64,000 nucleotides of DNA from JAHRAW01 sp965203265 (GCA_965203265.1 CBDBBV010000002.1:806001-870000); one strand, 5' to 3'; shown: positions 53,969 through 63,268, counted from the stretch's first letter. A program made the numbers and translations. Notes: generated by a model from the letters alone, not told the origin.

Positions 53969-55227
53969 CCCAATACTCCTGATGCAAGTAAAGTACCAAG
54001 ATCAACTGCTCCCTGCCATTCTTTTAAAACAGGGTGTTCTGATCCAAGAACAATATCGGTAGATCCCGTGTCATCTTTGGCGAAACACAGGACAGAATTC
54101 AAATCGGCAGAGCGCAACATGGTAGGCGAATGAGTTGCCAAAAGTACTTGAGACTCGTACACTGATGACAAAGAATCATACGCAGTTACTACGGCCTTGG
54201 GGTGAATACCATTCTCTGGCTCCTCTATCAGATAAATACCCTTAAACTTTGGCAAATATGCTGGCAACGTCAATGCTGTCAGTCGGAGGGTTCCGTCGGA
54301 CACCAGCCAAGAAGGTACCTTCAGTCCACCGGCATACTCGTAGACCATATAGCAATGCTTATCCTCTAGTCGTTCGACTGTTGAAATGTCCACCAGATCG
54401 GGGAGAGACGTACGCAAGTGTTCAATCCAACTTTTGAATTTGTCCGTGGCTTCTTTTCGCAAATTTGCAATGACCCAGGGGAGATTCGAACCGTCTTGTG
54501 ATAGCTCAACTGAGGGACGCCCCGGAGGACTTGGCCTTTTGATTTTACGACTTTCGAGTAAGATCGGTTGAACGCCGCCCATCAGATAATCTCGAAACCA
54601 GATGGCTACCGGGAAAGCACTCTCGTCTGCCGGAAGATTTTTGAGGGCCGATCTTCGGCTACCGAGTTTGAAAGATGGTATCCAGCCTCTATTTGATCGG
54701 GGCTTGGTCTCGTTGTAGAAATTGGCGTTGCCCTCTTTTAATTTGTTGACCACGGGCAGAATATTTCGTTGGCGCTTGCGGGTAAGCAAGGAATCCGGCG
54801 AGTCGAAAGACTGAGGGAAAAATGTGCGCTGTACAGACTTTGGCTCGACATCATTCTTCAGAAGGAGCATCTCGGCCTTGAATTCAGGTAGGTATCCCGA
54901 TTCGTCAAATCCAATTTCAATCTCGTATCGTACCGAATCCAAATCTGGTTGGGATGTCAACTTCCGTAGTTCCTCTGGAATTCTTGCCTCAACCGCGAGC
55001 CCCAACTTGTCCTCTTGACCTTTGAAGAATAGATTTCTGGCATCTGTAGTCCGAGATTCAAAGGCAGTATCCAACCCATCGTACACTACATTTTGTAGAA
55101 ACCCGATAACATCCAGAAAAGTCGTCTTGCCGGATGCATTCGGGCCGACCAAAACATGAAACGGCCCCAGCGACCTTTTCACATAACGCAAGCAACGGTA
55201 GTTCAGGGCTTCAATCAAGGTGATCAT
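53965..55227 (-). CDS. AAA (AAA15-type) ATPase, upstream pair of the minus-strand operon
   Basis: This 420-residue ATPase has Walker A VGPNASGKTT (27-36), Walker B GIYLIEEPENGIHP, and THSPTMLRSA after it. The region between them is large, as in AriA-like and other AAA15 proteins. Starts in the hsdS2 stop (ATGA) and ends in the start of the 205-residue partner (ATGA), so it is fully embedded in the R-M operon. Confidence 0.87.
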   Translation of the reverse strand: MITLIEALNYRCLRYVKRSLGPFHVLVGPNASGKTTFLDVIGFLQNVVYDGLDTAFESRTTDARNLFFKGQEDKLGLAVEARIPEELRKLTSQPDLDSVRYEIEIGFDESGYLPEFKAEMLLLKNDVEPKSVQRTFFPQSFDSPDSLLTRKRQRNILPVVNKLKEGNANFYNETKPRSNRGWIPSFKLGSRRSALKNLPADESAFPVAIWFRDYLMGGVQPILLESRKIKRPSPPGRPSVELSQDGSNLPWVIANLRKEATDKFKSWIEHLRTSLPDLVDISTVERLEDKHCYMVYEYAGGLKVPSWLVSDGTLRLTALTLPAYLPKFKGIYLIEEPENGIHPKAVVTAYDSLSSVYESQVLLATHSPTMLRSADLNSVLCFAKDDTGSTDIVLGSEHPVLKEWQGAVDLGTLLASGVLG

Positions 55228-56594
55228 TGAATGTCTCCGTTGGGTGATATGGATTCTCCTTCGGCCTCATCTGGTAGGTGCGCCGCTGCTTCGCGTACAT
55301 CCAGCTTGCCGGTGACTACATCGGCGATGAGTCGGGTGCGGTATTCTTGCATGAGATCGAGCTGGCGGCGAACGCGGGCGATTTTCGTGTCGATGCCAGT
55401 CGTGACCTCATTAAGGAATGTTACAATCGCCGTTTGTTCATCCAAACGGGGAATAGCCACCTTGATGTCTGCAATTTCCCCTTCACTAATTGCAGGAACA
55501 GGACCGGGTTTTGCAATAACAGCAAAATCTATGCGTTGCAATAGTAGGAAAATAAACTCAGGATTACCCCTATTAACAATGCAACCCATAAGGTTGTTAT
55601 CTATACAGCATGCCTTTATTACAACACGCCTTTTATTCGTAAGCATGGCACCTCCAACTTTAGGAAATAGAATAGTTCCAGCTGGAAATATTGTTGATCC
55701 TAATTTTGATGTAGTAATTCGAGATACTGTATTGTTCCAAGATTTCATAAATTTTTTATTTCCGATCAAATTCATATCCGAAACTTTGAAGAATGGAAAT
55801 TCAAGGTCTTGTTGACCTTGTTCATCTACAGGAAAGCCAGTTCCACTTTTGAAATTTGCCAATCGTTTCAAAGCAAGCACTTCCCAATGCTCCGGCACAT
55901 CCCCCAACCACTCGACACCGGAGGGTTTGAGGCGGACATCGGGGTTGAGTCCCCGAGTAACGGCTCGGTTGACGATGGCCTGCCGCTCTTCCTCCAGCAA
56001 CGCAATGAGTTTCCGCTTGGCGGCGATATACCGCTGGATGCGTTGATCTATGTAGTCCAAGTAGTGGACGATAGCCTGTTGCTCCGGGATAGGAGGGACC
56101 ACCGTAGGTATTTTTTCAACTTGCCCCTCGTTCACTGACGGCACTGCGCCCGGATTGACTGTCATACCCAAATCGATAGTGTTCATCCAATACAACACCC
56201 AAGCGGGGTAGGCTGAACGTGGGATAAACCCCATCATGTTATTGTCGATACAAGATGGACAAATCAACAGCCTTCGTCGGTTAAGCATGAGTGCGGCACC
56301 TACTTTTGCAAATACTACAGTCTTCGGCGGGAACACGTAGGCACCTAGCGTTTCAGCAGTCTCATTAGAAATTGTGTGTTGCCACTCTTTCATAAGTTTC
56401 GCATTTTCCTTAACTCCCATGTCGCCAACTTTGAAGAAAGGGATGCCATGAGTCATTTCGCCCTGATATTGGTGCGGAAAACCTGCACCACCTTTCAACT
56501 GGCCAATATTTTTCAGCCGTTGCACCCCCCAATGCCTCGGCACATCCCCCAACCACTCAACCCCAGAGGGCTTGTATTCACTATACGGTTTCAC
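55224..56594 (-). CDS. hsdS: Type I specificity subunit HsdS (system 2)
   Basis: This 456-residue specificity subunit has two target-recognition domains, each introduced by the same motif: KPSGVEWLGDVPRHW (residue 9 onward) and KPSGVEWLGDVPEHW near 230. Each is followed by a conserved helix (IPEQQAIVHYLDYIDQRIQRYI; LDEQTAIVTFLNEVTTGIDTKI). It starts with GTG at 56594, sharing GTGA with the stop of the Fic gene. The TRD parts are more AT-rich than the conserved parts. The C-terminal helix ends in a short acidic tail. Confidence 0.93.
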   Translation of the reverse strand: MKPYSEYKPSGVEWLGDVPRHWGVQRLKNIGQLKGGAGFPHQYQGEMTHGIPFFKVGDMGVKENAKLMKEWQHTISNETAETLGAYVFPPKTVVFAKVGAALMLNRRRLLICPSCIDNNMMGFIPRSAYPAWVLYWMNTIDLGMTVNPGAVPSVNEGQVEKIPTVVPPIPEQQAIVHYLDYIDQRIQRYIAAKRKLIALLEEERQAIVNRAVTRGLNPDVRLKPSGVEWLGDVPEHWEVLALKRLANFKSGTGFPVDEQGQQDLEFPFFKVSDMNLIGNKKFMKSWNNTVSRITTSKLGSTIFPAGTILFPKVGGAMLTNKRRVVIKACCIDNNLMGCIVNRGNPEFIFLLLQRIDFAVIAKPGPVPAISEGEIADIKVAIPRLDEQTAIVTFLNEVTTGIDTKIARVRRQLDLMQEYRTRLIADVVTGKLDVREAAAHLPDEAEGESISPNGDIQ

Positions 56595-57757
56595 AGCGCT
56601 TCGGTCCCCTCCCTCAGAGTCTCAAGGTATCGATCATAAACGAACAGCCGGTTGCGAGATTGGCCGGTGATCTCGTGGACGATGCCTTGGTCAACCAGCC
56701 ATTTCATGGACGAGTCCGCCGTATGGAAAACTAGTTCTGTGAGTCTGCAGGCGACACTTAGGGATATGATGGGACGCTCTTTCAACGCTTCATGTACGCG
56801 CAACACGGAACCCGCGCGCCGCCCAGCCTCTTTTGTTATCGTAGCGCGATCCTGCCCGAACATATCCGTCAGGCGGCGGGCTGTGGCTACCGCGCCATCT
56901 GCAGTCGCTCGCATGCCTTCGAGAAAGAAGGTGAGCCATGTCTCCCAATCGCCTGTTCTCCGTACTTGGTCGAGTAGGCGGTAGTAGGTTGCGTGGTGCT
57001 GCTTGAGATACAAACTGATGTACAGGAGTGGTTGACTCAGTACGCCACGCTCCATGAGAAGGAGGACGACGAGTAGCCTGCCGACTCGCCCATTGCCGTC
57101 CAGAAACGGGTGGATGGTCTCGAATTGGAGGTGGGCAAGGCCAGCGCGAATCAGGGTGGGTAGCCCGTCTTCCTCCGCGTGCAAAAATCTCTCCAAATCC
57201 CCCATACAGTCGGGCACCGCGAGGTGCGGCGGCGGCACGAACGCGGCGTTGTCGGGGCGGGTGCCGCCAATCCAGTTTTGCGAGCGGCGAAATTCACCCG
57301 GCAATTTGTTGCTTCCTCGCCCCCGGGACAGCAGGATACCGTGAATTTCGCGCACCAGTCGGTTCGATAGTGGGAAGCCCTCCGCTAGCCGACTTTGGCC
57401 GTGCTCCAGAGCGGCAACATAACTCGATACTTCGACCACATCATCAAACGGCACGCCGATGGCCTCGTCCAACTCGAAGCGCAGCAAGTCGGACAGTGAA
57501 GATTGGGTTCCCTCTATCTGCGAGGAGAGCAGCGCCTCCTTGCGCACATATGAGTACAGCAGGAACCCACTATCCGGTAAATGCGTTGCGATGGTGTCCA
57601 GCCGACCAACGGCAAGCGCCGCATTTTCGAGGGTTTGCTGTAATGCCCCCTCCAGCGCCAGAGGCGGTTTCGGCGGCAACGGCGCCGGCACGAAGGCGTT
57701 AACGCGCGCATTCCCTACGACTTGGGGGTCGTATCTGCCGATTTCCTTACGCTGCAT
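56591..57757 (-). CDS. Fic family protein (second copy)
   Basis: This 388-residue protein has the complete active site HPFLDGNGRVGR (from H216), an inhibitory helix SSQIEG (78-83), and a C-terminal winged-helix region ending near TGQSRNRLFVYDRYL. It is a class II Fic nucleotidyltransferase, like the copy at 34699 but clearly different in sequence. ATG 57757 has AAGG 9 bases upstream. The stop is inside the GTG of hsdS2, so both are translated together. Target unknown. Confidence 0.92.
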   Translation of the reverse strand: MQRKEIGRYDPQVVGNARVNAFVPAPLPPKPPLALEGALQQTLENAALAVGRLDTIATHLPDSGFLLYSYVRKEALLSSQIEGTQSSLSDLLRFELDEAIGVPFDDVVEVSSYVAALEHGQSRLAEGFPLSNRLVREIHGILLSRGRGSNKLPGEFRRSQNWIGGTRPDNAAFVPPPHLAVPDCMGDLERFLHAEEDGLPTLIRAGLAHLQFETIHPFLDGNGRVGRLLVVLLLMERGVLSQPLLYISLYLKQHHATYYRLLDQVRRTGDWETWLTFFLEGMRATADGAVATARRLTDMFGQDRATITKEAGRRAGSVLRVHEALKERPIISLSVACRLTELVFHTADSSMKWLVDQGIVHEITGQSRNRLFVYDRYLETLREGTEAL

Positions 57758-57823
57758 CAGGTTCGCCTTCTCGTATTTGGTGGAAAATCATCGTATTCTG
57801 CTACTGGCCACGGGTAAAAATGC

Positions 57824-57895
57824 GAATTTTTATTGTATTTTCTACAATAACACTTTTTCTTATTTCATTTAAGCGGGTAAATTACAATAAAACCG
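57824..57895 (-). repeat. AT-rich inverted-repeat element B
   Basis: TTTTATTGTA near one end and TACAATAAAA near the other form an imperfect inverted repeat. The core ATTTAAGCGG and its flanks match element A at 58110-58180 closely. Confidence 0.6.
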
Positions 57896-57921
57896 AGCGC
57901 ACGTGCTCCCTCGCCCCCCGT

Positions 57922-57996
57922 TCACCGTTCAACCGCCGACAATCTCCCCTCCGCCTCCCGCTCCAGCGCCGAAATGTCATCCCGTATTTCATCCGA
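57922..57996 (-). pseudogene. Fragment of an hsdM 3' end
   Basis: Twenty-four codons plus a TGA read SDEIRDDISALEREAEG and so on, matching the last residues of hsdM2 (SLEEIREDILALEKETEG). Upstream similarity fades quickly and a stop follows. It is a leftover of a second hsdM copy or of a recombination at this junction. Confidence 0.65.
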
Positions 57997-58070
57997 GTGT
58001 GCTCCATGGAGAATTTCCTGAATTTCGCCTCTGCTTGTTAAAGTCTACGGATAATATGGCGTGGTTCGGT

Positions 58071-58101
58071 CTCCATATTACTGGCTAACTTTAATATGGA
58101 G
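58071..58101. other. Perfect 10-bp inverted repeat
   Basis: CTCCATATTA (58071-58080) and TAATATGGAG (58092-58101), loop of 11 bases, no T-run. It may be a protein site or the trace of a small mobile sequence. Confidence 0.5.
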
Positions 58102-58109
58102 AAAAATCC

Positions 58110-58180
58110 CGTTTTTATTTCAATTTTGATAATAACGCCGTTTCTTATTCAATTTAAGCGGCGAAATTATAATAAAAACC
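58110..58180 (-). repeat. AT-rich inverted-repeat element A after hsdM2
   Basis: Arms GTTTTTATT and AATAAAAAC with inner CGCCG/CGGCG pairs surround a CTTA...TAAG centre. It is homologous to element B. It could end hsdM2 transcripts or be a recombination hotspot. Confidence 0.6.
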
Positions 58181-58204
58181 GCGCAATCGCCGCCCCAATC
58201 CCCC

Positions 58205-60163
58205 TCAACCCCCAACAATCTCATTCAACAACCCCTCCGTCTCCTTCTCCAACGCCAGAATATCCTCCCGTATCTCCTCCAACGAGCGCAAAGGCTGCGG
58301 CTTGTAGAAGTGGCGGGTGAAGCTGATCTCGTAGCCGATCTTGGTCTTCGCCGGCAAATACCAAGCGTCCGGCGCAAACGGCAGCACCTCGCGGTGGAGG
58401 AAGCCCTCGACGCCGCCTTCCGCTAGCAGCGGCACCTGTTCGGTGTCGCGCAGGTCGGTGTCCGGTTCGTATTCCACCACCGCACGCTTGCCGTTGATGG
58501 TGGTCTCGAACAGGCCCTGCAGCGGGTCGGCCGCCGTACCCCGCTTGTGTATCTTTCGGATCACCGGCGCCGCCTTCTCACTACGCTCACCGTTCTCCTT
58601 CAGCCGCTTGATTTCCGCCGCCTTGTGCGCGCGATTCGGGTCGGCGCCCTGAATGCGCAGGGGGCGCTCGACTATGACCTTCCAGTAGCCGAAGTCCGCG
58701 TTGGCGAATATCTTCGACTGCTCGGTCTCCTCGAAGGCTAGGATGGTGTCGCAGATGCGCCGAATGTCCGCCTGATCCAGCACGCAGTTCTTGTTGCCCA
58801 GATTCTTGCGCAGTGGCTTGAACCACTGGGTGGCGTCGATGAGCTGCACCTTGCCGCAACGATGCGCCGCCTTGCGGTTGCCGAGCACCCAGATGTAGGT
58901 GGCGATGCCGGTGTTGTAGAACATGTTGAGGGGCAGGGCGACTATCGCTTCGAGCCAGTCGTTCTCGATGATCCAGCGGCGGATGTTGCTCTCCCCCTGA
59001 CCGGCGTCTCCGGTGAACAGGGAGCTGCCGTTGTGCACCTCGGCGATGCGGCTGCCCAACGGGGTGTCGCGCTTCATCTTGCTCAGCATGTTGGCGAGGA
59101 ACATCATCTGGCCATCGCTGGAACGGGTGACTAAGTTGTATTCCGGATTGTCGGCGTGCGTTACGGCGAATCTCGGATCGCCGAGTCCGCTTTTGCCGCC
59201 CATGCGTTCCAGTTCGGTCTTCCAACTCTTGCCGTAGGGCGGGTTGGAGAGCATGAAGTCGAACTCGCGGGCAGGGAAGGCGTCGTCGGAAAGCGTGGAG
59301 CCGTAGCGAATGTTGTCGGCTTCGCTGCCTTCCCCCTTGAGGATGAGATCGGCCTTGCTGATGGCGTAGGTCTCCGGATTCACTTCCTGCCCGTACAGGT
59401 GCACCGACGCCTCCTTGCCGCGCTCGGCGGCCAGCTGCGTCAGGGTTTCTTCGGCGACCGTCAGCATTCCGCCGGTGCCGCAGGCGCCGTCGTAGACTAG
59501 GTAGGTGCTCGATTCCATCTGCTCGGCCACCGGCTCGAAGATGAGGTGCGCCATGAGCTCTACCACATCTCGCGGGGTGAAGTGCTCGCCGGCCTCCTCG
59601 TTGTTCTCCTCGTTGAATTTCCGGATGAGTTCCTCGAAGACCGTGCCCATGCTGTGGTTGTCCAGGCCCTGTAGCCGTATCGAGCCGTCTGCGTTGAGGA
59701 CCGGCCGGGGACTGATATTGATCGAGTTATCCAGAAATTTCTCCAACAGGAATCCGAGCGCGTGCGATTGCACCAATCTGGGAATCTGGTTGCGGAACTC
59801 GAATTTCTCCAAGACTTCCTGCACATTGGGCGAGAAGCCGTCCAGATATGCCTCGAAGTCCGCCCGCAACTGTTGTTTCGACCCGATGGAAGTCAGGTCG
59901 CACAGTCGGAAGGGGGATGTGTTGTAGAACGCCTCGCCGGATGCGGCGCGCAGCGCGGCCTCCTGATTGGTGATGCCGGCCTTGTCCAGTTGGGCTTTTC
60001 GCTGCAGCACCGCCTCCTTGGTCGGCTCCAGCACGGCGTCCAAGCGGCGGATGACCGTCATCGGCAGGATGACATCTCGATACTTGCCGCGAACATAGAC
60101 ATCGCGCAGCACATCGTCCGCAATGCCCCAGATGAAGCCGCTGATATTCAGGGCGCTAGCCAA
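58205..60163 (-). CDS. hsdM: Type I methyltransferase subunit HsdM (system 2)
   Basis: This 652-residue HsdM belongs to a longer subtype than system 1. An N-terminal helical domain (with VILPMTVIRRLDAVL) precedes the methylase: EHFTPRDVVELM, motif I DGACGTGGML and catalytic NPPY (LSNPPYGKSW). The C-terminal part ends in a coiled coil. The start is uncertain: no in-frame ATG precedes the domain outside the tRNA. I chose TTG 60163 (LASALNISGF), which has GGGAAG 6 bases upstream. An ATG at 60206-60204 lies one frame away, so a small frameshift is possible. Confidence 0.9.
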   Translation of the reverse strand: MASALNISGFIWGIADDVLRDVYVRGKYRDVILPMTVIRRLDAVLEPTKEAVLQRKAQLDKAGITNQEAALRAASGEAFYNTSPFRLCDLTSIGSKQQLRADFEAYLDGFSPNVQEVLEKFEFRNQIPRLVQSHALGFLLEKFLDNSINISPRPVLNADGSIRLQGLDNHSMGTVFEELIRKFNEENNEEAGEHFTPRDVVELMAHLIFEPVAEQMESSTYLVYDGACGTGGMLTVAEETLTQLAAERGKEASVHLYGQEVNPETYAISKADLILKGEGSEADNIRYGSTLSDDAFPAREFDFMLSNPPYGKSWKTELERMGGKSGLGDPRFAVTHADNPEYNLVTRSSDGQMMFLANMLSKMKRDTPLGSRIAEVHNGSSLFTGDAGQGESNIRRWIIENDWLEAIVALPLNMFYNTGIATYIWVLGNRKAAHRCGKVQLIDATQWFKPLRKNLGNKNCVLDQADIRRICDTILAFEETEQSKIFANADFGYWKVIVERPLRIQGADPNRAHKAAEIKRLKENGERSEKAAPVIRKIHKRGTAADPLQGLFETTINGKRAVVEYEPDTDLRDTEQVPLLAEGGVEGFLHREVLPFAPDAWYLPAKTKIGYEISFTRHFYKPQPLRSLEEIREDILALEKETEGLLNEIVGG

Positions 60164-60255
60164 TTTCGACTTCCCGTTGCCGACCTTCGATTCATACCGA
60201 CCCCACCGAGCGCCCCAAGCGCATAATCTTGAATATGAAACATGGACATAAAAAA

Positions 60256-60332
60256 TGGCGGGCCTGGAGGGACTCGAACCCCCGACCACCTGGTTCGAAG
60301 CCAGGTACTCTATCCGGCTGAGCTACAGGCCC
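60256..60332 (-). tRNA. tRNA-Arg (anticodon TCG)
   Basis: A 77-nt cloverleaf: acceptor GGGCCTG/CAGGCCC, discriminator G, encoded CCA, and anticodon stem CCTGG/CCAGG around CTTCGAA. Its 3' end faces the defence island, the usual side for tRNA-targeted integration. Confidence 0.96.
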
Positions 60333-60365
60333 GCGCAAGGCGTGTTTGTACCGCAAAACGGCTCG

Positions 60366-61808
60366 CTAGTCGAGTTCTTCGTTCAATTTCTCGCGCAATA
60401 TGCGGTTTACTTCGCCGGGGTTGGCTTTGCCGCCGGTTTCCTTCATCACTTGGCCGACTAAATAGCCGAATACCTTTTGTCGACCCTCCCGATACTGCTT
60501 CACCTGCTGCGGGTTGTTCGCCACGATGCGCGCGACTATGGTCTCGATTTCGCCGCTGTCGGTGATCTGTTCGAGGCCGCGGGCGCGGATGATTTCGTCC
60601 ACATTTCCTTGCCCCTGCCACAGGGCTTCGAATACCTCCTTGGCGATCTTGCCGGAGATGGTGTGGTCGGCGATGCGTTCCAGCAGGCGCGCCAGTTGTC
60701 GGCTTTGCACGGGAGATTGCTCGATGGGCAGGTCGTGTTTGTTGAGGGCGGCGCTCAGGTCGCCGAGAATCCAGTTGGCGATGGTTTTCGTGCTCGCCGG
60801 AGTGTGTGCGGCCACCGCCTCGAAATAGTCGGCGACGGCGCGCTCGCCGGTCAATTTTTCGGCGTCGTCCTCGGACAGGCCGAATTCCGCTTGAAATCTG
60901 GCCATCCTAGCCTCCGGCAATTCCGGCATTTGCGCGCGCACGTTGTCGATGAAGTCGTCGTCCAGCAGCAGTTCCGGCAGGTCGGGGTCGGGGAAATATC
61001 GGTAGTCGTGGGCTTCCTCCTTGGAGCGCATGGCGCGGGTGCGGTTGCGCTCGGCGTCGTACAGGCGCGTCTCTTGGGTGATGCGCCCGCCGTCTTCGAG
61101 AATTCCGATGTGCCGCTCGATCTCGTATTCGATGGCCTTTTCCACGAAGCGGAAGGAATTGATGTTCTTCAGTTCGCATCGGGTGCCCAGCGCCTGTTGC
61201 CCGGCGGGTCGCACCGACACATTGGCGTCGCAGCGAAAGGAGCCCTCCTGCATGTTGCCGTCGGAAACGCCGAGATAGCGCACCAGCGCATGCAGTTTGC
61301 GCAGGTAGGCAGTGGCCTCGGCGGGCGAGCGCAGATCCGGCTGGGAGACGATCTCCAACAGCGGCGTGCCGGCTCGATTCAGGTCGATGCCGGTCATGCC
61401 GTGGAAGTCCTCGTGCAGGGACTTGCCGGCGTCCTCCTCGAGATGGGCGCGGGCGATGCCGATGGTCTTGGTGCCTTCGGTGGTGGCGATTTCCAGACTG
61501 CCCGCGCCGATGATCGGCTGGTCGTACTGGCTGATCTGGTATCCCTTGGGCAGGTCGGGGTAGAAATAGTGCTTGCGGGCGAACACCGAGCGGCGGTTGA
61601 TGCGCGCATTGATGCCGAGGCCGAAGCGCACCGCCAGACGCGCCGCTTCGCGATTCATCACCGGTAGGGTGCCGGGCAGGGCGATGCTGTGGTCGCACGC
61701 CTGCGTGTTCGCCTCGGCGCCGAATGCGGTGGCGGTGGCGGCGAACAGCTTGCTGCGGGTGGCGAGCTGCACATGCACCTCGAGACCGATGACCGACTCC
61801 CAGCGCAT
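60366..61808 (-). CDS. gatB: Asp-tRNA(Asn)/Glu-tRNA(Gln) amidotransferase subunit B
   Basis: This 480-residue subunit recognises misacylated tRNA and phosphorylates the acid in the GatCAB complex. It begins MRWESVIGLEVHVQL, followed by metal-site motifs FCRP-like (YPDLPKGYQISQYDQP), EDAGKS and the RCELKNINS signature. C-terminal YqeY-like helical domain to KLNEELD. ATG 61808 overlaps the gatA stop (TGATG) with AGGGA 8 bases upstream; ATG 61817 would give MAVMRWES and is less likely. Order gatC-gatA-gatB is typical. Confidence 0.96.
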   Translation of the reverse strand: MRWESVIGLEVHVQLATRSKLFAATATAFGAEANTQACDHSIALPGTLPVMNREAARLAVRFGLGINARINRRSVFARKHYFYPDLPKGYQISQYDQPIIGAGSLEIATTEGTKTIGIARAHLEEDAGKSLHEDFHGMTGIDLNRAGTPLLEIVSQPDLRSPAEATAYLRKLHALVRYLGVSDGNMQEGSFRCDANVSVRPAGQQALGTRCELKNINSFRFVEKAIEYEIERHIGILEDGGRITQETRLYDAERNRTRAMRSKEEAHDYRYFPDPDLPELLLDDDFIDNVRAQMPELPEARMARFQAEFGLSEDDAEKLTGERAVADYFEAVAAHTPASTKTIANWILGDLSAALNKHDLPIEQSPVQSRQLARLLERIADHTISGKIAKEVFEALWQGQGNVDEIIRARGLEQITDSGEIETIVARIVANNPQQVKQYREGRQKVFGYLVGQVMKETGGKANPGEVNRILREKLNEELD

Positions 61809-63268
61809 CACTGCCATCCCTGCGGCGACCGCAGGTGCCAATCGGTTTCCCGCTGATATTGGTGGGCGAAGTTGAGCAGGGCGGCTTCGTCCAGATAGCG
61901 CCCGATGAGTTGCAACCCCACCGGCAATCCCTTGGAGTCGAATCCGACCGGTATCGATATGCCGGGGAGGCCGGCCAGATTGACCGGGTTGGTGAATATG
62001 TCGTTCAGGTACATGGCGACCGGATCGTCGTTCTTCTCCCCCAGAGCAAACGCGCTGCCCGGCGTGGTGGGCCCGGCGATCACATCGCATTTCTCGAAGG
62101 CGAGATTGAAATCGTCGGCAATCATCCGGCGTAACTGTTGCGCCTTGAGGTAGTAGGCGTCGTAGTAGCCCGCCGAGAGTACAAATGTGCCGATCATGAT
62201 GCGGCGCTTGACCTCCGCGCCGAAGCCCTCGGTGCGGGTGTGTTCGTACAGGTCGGTCAGATCGTCCTGTCCGGCGGCGCGGTAGCCGTAGCGAATTCCG
62301 TCGAATCTGGCCAGATTGGAAGACGCCTCGGCGGGCGCCAGCACATAGTAGCAGGGGATGCCGGCCTCGCTGTTGGGCAACTCCACCGGCACCGTCTTCG
62401 CCCCCAGATCGCGCAACTGCGCGAGCGCCGCCTCGACCGCCTCGGCCACCCCATCCTCCACGCCTTCGCGGAAGAATTCTCTCGGCAGGCCGATGGTCTT
62501 GCCGGCGATGGAACTTTCGAGCAGGGCAGGGTAGTCCGGCACATCCAGCGGTAGCGAGGTGGCGTCGCGGGGGTCGAAGCCGGACATCGCCTGCAGCGCG
62601 ACGGCGGCATCCTCGGCGCTGCGCGTCAACACGCCACCCTGATCGAGGGAGGAAGCGAAGGCGATCATGCCGTAGCGGGACACCCGGCCGTAACTCGGCT
62701 TGATGCCGGTCAGCCCGCACAGGGCGGCGGGTTGGCGGATGGAGCCGCCGGTGTCCGTGGCGGTGGCGAAGGTGGCCAGCCCGGCCGCCACCGCCGCCGC
62801 CGACCCGCCGGAGCTGCCTCCCGGAACGGTGGATTCGTCCCACGGATTGCGCACCGAGCCGTAGTGGCTGGTTTCATTGGAGGAACCCATGGCGAATTCG
62901 TCCATGTTGCTCTTCGCCAGCATCACCGTGCCGCGCCGCGCCAGTTTGTCGACCACGGTGGCGTCGTAGGGGGCGATGAAATTTTCCAGTATCTTCGAGC
63001 CGCAGCTGGTCAACACCCCGCGAGTGCAGAACAAGTCCTTGTGCACCAACGGTATGCCGATGAGGGGATCGGCGTCGCCGCGGCGTAGCCGTTGATCCGC
63101 CTGCTTCGCCTGCTCCCGCGCGCGTTCGGCGGTCACGGTGATGAGCGCGTTCAATCCCGATGCGGCCTCGATTCGTTCGAGGAAATGGCGAGTCAACTCG
63201 ACGCAGGAATACTCGCCGGCACGCAGGGCGCGGGCATGGGCGGTGATGGATTTTTGCTGCAACTTCAC
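61808..63268 (-). CDS. gatA: Amidotransferase subunit A (glutaminase)
   Basis: This 486-residue amidase-signature enzyme releases ammonia from glutamine for GatB. The Ser-cisSer-Lys triad is visible: K77 (PLVHKDLF), S152 (PGGSSGGS) and S176 (TDTGGSIRQPA). It starts with GTG at 63268. The 75 bases upstream, between it and gatC, include a small tandem repeat of GATCAGC at about 63290-63315. Overlaps gatB by one base. Confidence 0.96.
   Translation of the reverse strand: MKLQQKSITAHARALRAGEYSCVELTRHFLERIEAASGLNALITVTAERAREQAKQADQRLRRGDADPLIGIPLVHKDLFCTRGVLTSCGSKILENFIAPYDATVVDKLARRGTVMLAKSNMDEFAMGSSNETSHYGSVRNPWDESTVPGGSSGGSAAAVAAGLATFATATDTGGSIRQPAALCGLTGIKPSYGRVSRYGMIAFASSLDQGGVLTRSAEDAAVALQAMSGFDPRDATSLPLDVPDYPALLESSIAGKTIGLPREFFREGVEDGVAEAVEAALAQLRDLGAKTVPVELPNSEAGIPCYYVLAPAEASSNLARFDGIRYGYRAAGQDDLTDLYEHTRTEGFGAEVKRRIMIGTFVLSAGYYDAYYLKAQQLRRMIADDFNLAFEKCDVIAGPTTPGSAFALGEKNDDPVAMYLNDIFTNPVNLAGLPGISIPVGFDSKGLPVGLQLIGRYLDEAALLNFAHQYQRETDWHLRSPQGWQ

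Larger units (their letters stand above)
57758..58204. other. Gap between hsdM2 and Fic: duplicated AT-rich elements and an hsdM remnant
   Basis: On the minus strand the order is hsdM2 stop, AT-rich element A (58110-58180), a 10-bp hairpin (58071-58101), an hsdM-like 3' fragment (57996-57922), AT-rich element B (57895-57824), then Fic. This is a diverged tandem repeat of an hsdM end plus its downstream element. I see no intact gene in it. Confidence 0.7.

Noticed and set aside
60164..60289. Longer N-terminus for hsdM2 reading back into the tRNA-Arg
   Set aside because: The first codons lie inside the tRNA and have no HsdM homology.
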